From NCBI RefSeq assembly GCF_028583425.1, contig NC_072793.1:171221681-171285680 (forward strand): a stretch of 64,000 nucleotides of DNA. Direction: 5' to 3'. The position numbers and the translations under genes were made by a program. This document shows positions 57,450 to 64,000 of the stretch, piece by piece (position 1 is the first letter of the stretch; each line of letters begins with the position of its first letter). The notes beneath the pieces were generated by a model, which saw only the letters and a program-made list of their open reading frames with translations, was not told the DNA's origin and made no database searches. The DNA is from Eublepharis macularius. Its lineage: Eukaryota; Chordata; Lepidosauria; Squamata; Eublepharidae.

Positions 57450-59837
57450 ATGAGGCACCTGGCTACCCTGTGTTTGCTCGTGCTGGCAGGCACCCTAATA
57501 GAGGGACGCCCGTCCAAATTAATGCCCTACCCCCATTGGAGATGTATTAATACCCTGGCAGGAAATGAAATGATGGTCTGCAAGGTTGTGCAGCAGAGCA
57601 ATATGACCACCCCCACGGATCGCACAAACTTCCGCAGTTGTGAAGAGCAGTGGATCCGACCCCCTGAGCTTGTTATTTTATGTGTGGGAGTAAAAACTAT
57701 GTCCCAAGAACTAGTGTGTTACTCGCCCACCGATACGGTGTCACCACTTGCTCCGATCCCTTGTATGTTCCTCCCCCGCATCAGGCCAGCCCCCACCGCA
57801 GTCCCGGTGGTAGACAAATATACCACCCCTGCCAACTTCGAAACCTCGCCCTTTGTCACTGAGGATTTCGGACCATACTGTGAAGTTATTTTAGTGTCGG
57901 CCGCAGTATGGAAGGCAGGAGACCCCTTTAGAATGACCATCTTACTAGGCACTACTGCCACTGAATCTGCATCAGTCACTATCACGCCCCCTTCAGGCGC
58001 AGTTCTCTCCTTTGCTATAGAACGCTGGGAGAATCTGACCTGGATTGTAAAAGAGGAAGACCTAGCCAAACACGGCCCACCCGATTGGATACTGGTTCAA
58101 CAGACGCCCGAATGCCAAACCAAGCCCCTAGTAGAGAAATTTCACCGGCTTGGGCTGCTCTTTGTAAATTTGACTCATGAACCAGGCAATTATTCCTTGC
58201 TGATCCGGACCCAGGAGACCCACACCATCCAAATTGACCCTTTGATTGCTAGCAGTGAACAATTAAGCCAAGGCGGCACGCATATAGTGGGCTCCCATGT
58301 TTTGAAAACTGACATTCGAGAGAGAGTTCTAGTCCGCCCGCAAATGTCTTTAAAAGAGATCCGCATAGACTTAGCTGAGCTAAATGTAACCCAGAGGCTG
58401 CCGCAGTGCACTCCCTATCTGGAGGCCGGTAGCAAGGGTTGGAATGCATGGCTACAACTGTGGATCGATCCCTCCCCCTCTCTCTCGCGTGCCAGACGAA
58501 GCATTGCCGACTGGACTGCTCCTGCAGCCGGAGGCTTAGCAATCATGGATTCGGTCAATATTGAGACTCTCGCTAATAAGTTTGCCCATGTCACGACTAG
58601 CATCTCCGACTTAGGTAAACCGGTGGTGCAGTCCCTAAATTCCATTTCGAATGGGCAACACGAGATCAGCTCCATTTTAGTTAACTGGGAGAGTCAAATT
58701 GAAAGAGATTTTTCTCTGCTGCTCAAAGGAACACAGTCTTTGGAACGCAACATGTCAATAGCCATGGCATGTATGCAAGCCCAACAATTAAACCAGGCTG
58801 TGGCCATGGGGCTAATTCGGCAAGCCACGGATGGGCATTTGCCCCTGGAAATTAAAAGATTGATTATGCCCAAATTGTCACCCATTGAACTGGAGCTTGA
58901 ATCCTGGTGGTCTCTTGTAAATTCCTCCTTCTCACCGACCACCCAGGAGCTTAAATTATTTTTATTAACGGCCAGTGCGCACGAGTCATTCCACGTGTAT
59001 CCAGTCGTGCCTCTGGGACTCCAAGTCAGCGACACCGAAGTCCTCTACGCCCGCCACCCCGACCATTGGGCCCGCTTCACCCCGACCGGATGGCAGCTCG
59101 TCAGCCTCCAAGGGTGCCAGCATTGAGACCAGACCGGCTTCATTTGCCAAGACCAAGCCTTTGCACCTCATCACCCCTGTGTAGCCCCGCAAGTCGACGC
59201 CCTCAACGAGTGCCCCTTCGAGGTCGTCCGGGAGAACAGCTCCGCTGTCGTCTACATTGGGAAAGGATGTGCCTGCGTGCGAACGGCCTGCGATTTTGTG
59301 GTCCTGAACTCGTTCCAGCTGAAGCCCGTGATCCCGGGAGTCAATCGCTGCTTTTGCAACCTGTCTTCGGTGGCAGCCTGCGACTTCACCTACACGGTAC
59401 CGGTCTGGACCCAAGAAGAGATCCTGGTGGCACCCTCCATCTATTGTTATGTGAAGCCCATTCCCCTTGGCATCGGTCTGGAATTAATCCACGAGCTCCT
59501 GACCCACCCGCAGCTCCACCGCACCCTCCAGAGCATCCAGAGGGACAGGGATACCACTGCTTTGGTTGTGTCCCACAACGGCAAGGAGATTTTGGATCTT
59601 GTCCAGCGGATTAAGACCACCGGTGAGCACTCGTGGTGGGAAACCCTCTTTGGCTGGAGCCCCACCGCCACTGGAATTTACAATTTGGCTTTGCACCCGA
59701 TTATTGTTATTTTGGCTTTTCAAGTTTTACTATGTGCCTCACTGCTTTATTTGGGCTGTTGGAGCCGCCGACAGCTCCAGCAACTCCAGCTGTCTCACCG
59801 CTTGGATCACTATAACCCCGACCTTCTTCTGCCTTAA
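57450..59837 (+). mobile_element. Proviral env region
   Basis: Starts with a signal-peptide-like MRHLATLCLLVLAGTLIEG. It has a surface domain with several N-glycosylation sites (for example NVT, NLT, NYS), a furin-type RARR near 58490, a long helical TM ectodomain and a Cys-rich region. A hydrophobic membrane span (PIIVILAFQVLLCASLLYLG near 59695-59755) and a short cytoplasmic tail follow. These are the parts of a retroviral Env of roughly 800 residues. Broken, about one interruption. Closest family not determined. Confidence 0.8.
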
Positions 59838-60239
59838 GGGTTATTCTTGGCGCCCTCCTTTAACCCTTGTTTATTTGCTTGCGTTGTTATGAACTATGAC
59901 TATATTTTATTATGTGTATGGATCCTGAACCAGCCCCATGGACGCTTTGCTGCCGGACACTGCTCCGAGGCCCTCTTGTGGACTAGGGGGGGACATATTA
60001 CTCTGCCTCCCGGCCCACGGCCCGTCTCAAAACGACCGCCAGCAGCGCCACCTCCATGAGGACTAGAACTGTGTGTCTGAAGCCCTTCTCGCCGCCTGCC
60101 GACCCTGCCCTGCGGATTGACGCAGACAGCAAGGGGGGGTGGAAGTGTGTTTTAGAACACATGAGCTAAGTTTGCTTGTTCCTGTAAATATGCAACCCAG
60201 TCCAGCAGCTGTACTGCGGACTGAGCCGTCTGTGATCTT

Positions 60240-61090
60240 TATTGCTCTATTGTTTTATGAATTTCTTGCCATTGCTTTTTATGAATTTCACTCCCATGAA
60301 TTTAGCCCCGAACTAGCCCCTCCCTCTATCTATCGCAAGTGCGCCCATGATCTTCCCATGAACTGGGACCCTTTTTATCACCCCCCATTAACTTTATCCC
60401 GATGAATTTGATTTTAACCTTTTGAATTGCCTTTTTAACCTGACTCCCTCCGCCGAGGTAATTCTAGCCTATTTATTATTTTATGAATTTGGTTTTAACC
60501 GGGACCCCTCCTGAACGGTCTCTTTCAAAGGTTATTTTATTTCTGATTTTAAGTTCGATGAATTTGGTTTTAATCTGACTATATGAGTTGGTCTTTTAAT
60601 TGCAGAGTTTATTTTTCTGTCCCCTATGAGCCCTTCCGCCGCTTACCCCTCATGAATTATTTCTTCGCACTTGCTTTTACTATGGCTGCTATCATCTATG
60701 AAATCGGTTTTAACTTCCTGAATTATCATTTTAAACCCTATGTATCTATGTATTTATGATTTTAACCATTTATGAATTAGCCTACCCTCAATGAATTATG
60801 CCATGCTTGCACATTTCACTTTACCCTGTATGAATTATCCCTGCTTTTAATCCTATGTATTTATGATTTTACTTATCTATGAATTGATCCATGTATATTA
60901 ATTGCCCCTGGTTTTTAGTACTTTTAACCCACCATGAATTCCGTATGAACTACCTTCATCCATGAATTAATCAATGTACACAAATATGAATTATTGCTAT
61001 TTATATGCATGAATTGCTCATTGCTGCCTGTATCACTATGAATTGCTATTACCTATGAATTACTGCTATTTATTCTGACGATTGCACTTA
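60240..61090 (+). repeat. ATGAATT-rich degenerate repeat between env and 3' LTR
   Basis: ATGAATT(T) occurs some 20 times, often with TTTTAACC or TATTTATGATTTTA, at irregular spacings of about 20-60 bp. Non-coding. Confidence 0.8.
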
Positions 61091-61310
61091 GCACACCCCC
61101 TGGTGTGAACCCAAAGACCTGCAGCCCATTGGCTGATCTAAATTGCACTTATTCGGTTAGGTGGTTCTCCAAACTAAATTTTTGAGTGACGCCTCCTCCC
61201 CCTTCCCTTCCCACTCCTTCCTCGCTCGAAGCTCGACCACCGGACATTGCCAGCCACCTCGCCTTTGAAGTCAAGTTCGGAGACCCGCGTGCCTGACGTC
61301 CCGGGGTCTC

Positions 61311-61323
61311 CGAGGGGGGGAAT
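61311..61323 (+). promoter_or_regulatory. Polypurine tract
   Basis: GAGGGGGGGAAT immediately before the 3' LTR; the normal primer position for plus-strand synthesis. Confidence 0.8.
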
Positions 61324-62714
61324 TGTTGCCAAGTAGGCCCCCTCCCCTGCTTTAAAGCCTGCTATGAACTGTGTTAAAGTTTCCTGCGTTACTGTTTCAC
61401 TGCTGCACAAAGACTGCTTTGCACGTGTGTGTTCTGATACACGTGTCAGTTTCCTGCCTGCGTGTCAATTGCCTTGCTGCTGCTATAGACTGTGTAGTTA
61501 CTGACTCCATGTTTGGATAACTGCACAAAGGACTCTCTTTCTGGGCAGCCCTGCCCTGACCTGTATCTGGACTTCCAAGTGTGTGTTTGGACTGTGTTAC
61601 AAGTGTGCCCCGTGCCTGCACTGCCATCTGCCACGGACCGTGCCTGTTCCCTGCTTTGGACTGTGTTTTAAAGTGTTGTTCCCGCTGCCTCCATGAAAGC
61701 CTGCCTCATATGGGCCCAAGACGCTGCTAGCAGCCGGGCGCCAGCCGGGGGAAACCTCCAGCGAGCCTGGCTAGGCGCTCCCTGGTCAGTTCCCGCCTGG
61801 AGCCTCCCGCGAGCTGGTCGCCGAGCTTGCCCTCGCCACCGGGCAGCCTGCTATCCAGCCCCAGCTATGCCCAGCCGGCATCCATGTTCTCAGGCAGCCA
61901 GAAGATCCTGGGAAGAAGACTGCTTTGGGAAGCCATTTCGGCGAAGCGGGCACACCACGTCCGCAGCGAGAGCCCCTCGCCCCGCTCTGCATATCTTAGG
62001 AGCCGCCCCAGAGAAGGAACTAAGTGCCGACCATCCCAAGCACTTAGAGAATGCATCTCAAAGAAACCTCCGCATTCCAGAAGCTGATGACATCAGGACA
62101 AGCCCTGTCCGCTGGAACATCCTTTCAGCCCACTTGGATTTCCCCCTCCCTCTTTTGTCCCCTCTTCCTGAGGTGTCACTTATCCCAATCTGATTACCAA
62201 AGTGGCCCATCTAAGCCATTCAGTAGCCCATTAGACCCTTTGTTTTAAACTGTGAGAACCACCAAGTACAGCACCAGCCCCAGGGTACGTTTTGGGGTAT
62301 TTAAGCTGGTCTCCCAGACCACTCGGTGCCTCGGCCATTCCCTATCCAGACCTCCTTGCTGTCCGCCTGTGGTCCCAGTGCTGGCATTGGGCCACCCTCG
62401 CTGCCGTGTCTCTGCTTCGCTCCAGGATTGTGAGTATTTCCCTTACCATCGTTGGGAACCCGCTAATGCGAATGTCTCTGTATTTCCTACTCTGTATTTC
62501 TTAGACCTTGGGTGTTCCTTGTATGATTGTGCAAGCTAGGCTTACGCCACACTCAATACACGTGTTTGGAACTTAGTCGTTGTCTGCCTCTTTTTCACTA
62601 GAGTGTCTGGGATCGGGACCTCCGTATACATAGGTTATGATCCTCGCTTAATATTAAAGTTACAGACTGCTGCAGCTAATTCCCCATTATAATAAAAGAG
62701 CAGTTCTGGTAACA
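61324..62714 (+). repeat. 3' LTR
   Basis: 1391 bp, same ends as the 5' LTR, with about three substitutions between them. Confidence 0.92.
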
Positions 62715-62718
62715 GTAG

Positions 62719-62815
62719 GTCAGGCACAGAGAATGTAGCTGAGTGCAGTGATTTGAACCCGAGTCTCCCTGATCCTAGTCTGATACTCTAACCACTACAC
62801 AACACTGGCTCTCTG
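62719..62815 (-). repeat. tRNA-derived SINE, second half
   Basis: Continues the SINE broken at 49912 (B box and head on the minus strand). Confidence 0.85.
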
Positions 62816-62869
62816 GTGCCAAATATGCCACTAGGGAATGCTTTAGCCTGATTTGGGGCTCCAATCAGC

Positions 62870-63010
62870 TTCTCTCCTGAGTTTGAAAAGAGTCCAGTAG
62901 CACCTTTAAGACTAACCAACTTTACTGTAGCATAAGCTTTCGAGAATCACAGTTCTCTTCGTCAGATGCATGGAGTGCGAGAAGAAACTGGTCAGAGTTT
63001 GAATTCTTCC
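62870..63010. repeat. Dispersed repeat (AGTCCAGTAGCACC family)
   Basis: GAGTCCAGTAGCACCTTTAA...ATAAGCTTTCGAGAATCACA...CTTCGTCAGATGCATGGAG; a related short piece lies at 2265-2315. Class not determined. Confidence 0.55.
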
Positions 63011-63049
63011 ATGGGAAGGGTTTGGCTCCACTTAGCTTGGCTCCCCTCC

Positions 63050-64000
63050 TCACCCACTAAATGAGCCCAGAGCCCCCAGTAATGAATTGAGCACAGTAAC
63101 TGATGGGTAACCAGTAGAGAGCGACTGTAGGATGGGAGTGATGTTCATGCCGCTGCTTGCTCCTGCTAACAGTTGAGCTGCAGCATTTTGCACTAATTGG
63201 AGCCTCCTCATTAACTTTGAGCAGAACCACAAGTGACAAAAGGCACAGATTGGACACTTGTCTGCTTCCCTCAAGTTTTGATGGGAAATGTAGGCATCCT
63301 GGTCTCGCAGCTTGGCTCTCTGACTGCTGTCCAATGGACTTTTCAACTGTCATTTGTCCAACATTCCGCCAAGCTGCCTACATTTCCCATCAAAACTTGA
63401 GGGAAGCAGACAAGTGTCCAATCTGTGCCTTTTGTCACTTGTGGTTCTGCTCTTAGATGGGAGACCTATGTATAATGCATTACAATAGTCAAGTTTTGAT
63501 GTTACCATAGCATGGCCAGGTTAGTCATGACAAGATAAGAAGCCATCTTCCAGGCTAGAGTGAGATTGTAGTAAACATTTCTTTGCAGCTGCCTTAACTT
63601 GTTTTTCTAGTAGTAGCGCTGGATCCAGTATAACCCCTAGGTTCTTAAGTGAGTTTGCAAGGGTCAAAGAACTCCATCGAAAGTGAGGAGTACAATGTCC
63701 TTCAAGAGCTCTGACTTCTCAACAAGCATCACTTCAGTCTTGTCTGGGTTCAATGTCAATTTATTTTTCAGCTATTTCGCTACAGCTGTCAGGCAGCAAT
63801 CTAAGATTTCTATTGCATCCTGTGGGGACCTGGATAGTGAGATATAGAGTTGAATGTCGTCTGCATATTGATGACATCCCACTCCATAGCTGTGAATGAG
63901 TTCTCCTAAAGGTTTTACACAGAGTTTGAATAACATAAGAGATAAGATTGTGCCCTGAGGAACCTCACAAGTTAGTTCCCATTCTGGAGATAGCTGATCT
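63050..64000 (-). mobile_element. L2-type LINE RT, runs off the window, with nested MITE
   Basis: Minus-strand blocks from 64000 down: RT palm-like DNA, an LKSLGV-like region (about 63620-63690), and after the MITE LMRRLQLVQNAAAQLLAGAS with GMNITPILQSL near 63070-63210. Interrupted by the MITE at 63219-63452. Same family as 43130-43710. Confidence 0.8.
63219..63452. mobile_element. MITE with long inverted termini, 234 bp (second copy)
   Basis: Ends GAGCAGAACCACAAGTGAC / GTCACTTGTGGTTCTGCTC; same length and structure as 48267-48500. It cleanly interrupts the L2 LINE. Confidence 0.8.

Larger units (their letters stand above)
49913..62714 (+). mobile_element. Endogenous retrovirus with env, young, no recognisable pol
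   Basis: 12.8 kb. Two 1391-bp LTRs differ at about three positions (roughly 0.2%), and a 4-bp duplication GTAG flanks the element (49909-49912 and 62715-62718), so this is one recent insertion, on the order of a million years if a typical neutral rate applies. Parts in order: 5' LTR, primer-binding site near 51310, repetitive leader, gag region, unassigned coiled-coil frame, 1.7 kb non-coding, env region, repetitive tail, polypurine tract, 3' LTR. No protease, RT, RNase H or integrase motif was found. It is broken, with about one interruption each in gag and env. The family is uncertain: the 4-bp duplication, gag without CCHC and class of env suggest an epsilon/spuma/gamma-side lineage. Confidence 0.9.

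Overview
This is a 64-kb piece of a vertebrate nuclear genome, almost certainly a squamate reptile and plausibly a gecko. The evidence is the repeat set: 5S-rRNA-derived SINEs of the 5S-Sauria type, RTE-BovB, L2/CR1 and squamate-type L1 LINEs, tRNA-derived SINEs, hAT MITEs and a full-length DIRS element. The only host genes I can support are KRAB C2H2 zinc-finger (KZNF) genes, all on the minus strand. No rRNA gene, tRNA gene or CRISPR array was found; the 5S-like and tRNA-like stretches are SINEs. Layout: 1-6.9 kb is repeat-rich intergenic DNA (an L2 LINE split by two hAT MITEs with perfect 8-bp target duplications, a palindromic element, a Ty1/copia integrase fossil). 6.89-12.99 kb is a complete-looking DIRS element on the minus strand with inverted termini, an internal complementary region, ORF1, RT/RNase H and a tyrosine recombinase. 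13-17.6 kb holds a BovB 3' end, a 5S SINE and unassigned DNA. 17.6-26 kb is KZNF gene 1 (15 fingers; KRAB-A shortened, KRAB-B frameshifted). 26-38 kb is intergenic, with a third KZNF promoter copy, two finger scraps, two copia fossils in all across the window, rearranged L1 and a LINE carrying three nested insertions. 38-49 kb is KZNF gene 2 (intact KRAB-A and KRAB-B exons, 28-finger exon). 49.9-62.7 kb is a young endogenous retrovirus with nearly identical 1391-bp LTRs, gag and env regions, an unassigned coiled-coil frame and no recognisable pol, inserted into an old SINE. 62.7-64 kb is L2 with a nested MITE. How it fits together: the two KZNF genes and their introns and promoters are paralogous over about 8-11 kb, so this is a tandem KZNF cluster that has grown by duplication and is also losing members. 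Gene 1 looks on its way out as a KRAB repressor; gene 2 keeps its KRAB exons and a long finger array built from a four-finger repeat. KZNFs are known to silence retroelements, and a recent provirus and an intact-looking DIRS sit beside them. Any functional link between these is inference. Most promising observations: the pol-less env-bearing provirus; a hammerhead-ribozyme-like core in a palindromic retroposon with 12-14-bp target duplications; the four-finger higher-order repeat in gene 2; an ORF1-only (half-L1) insertion.
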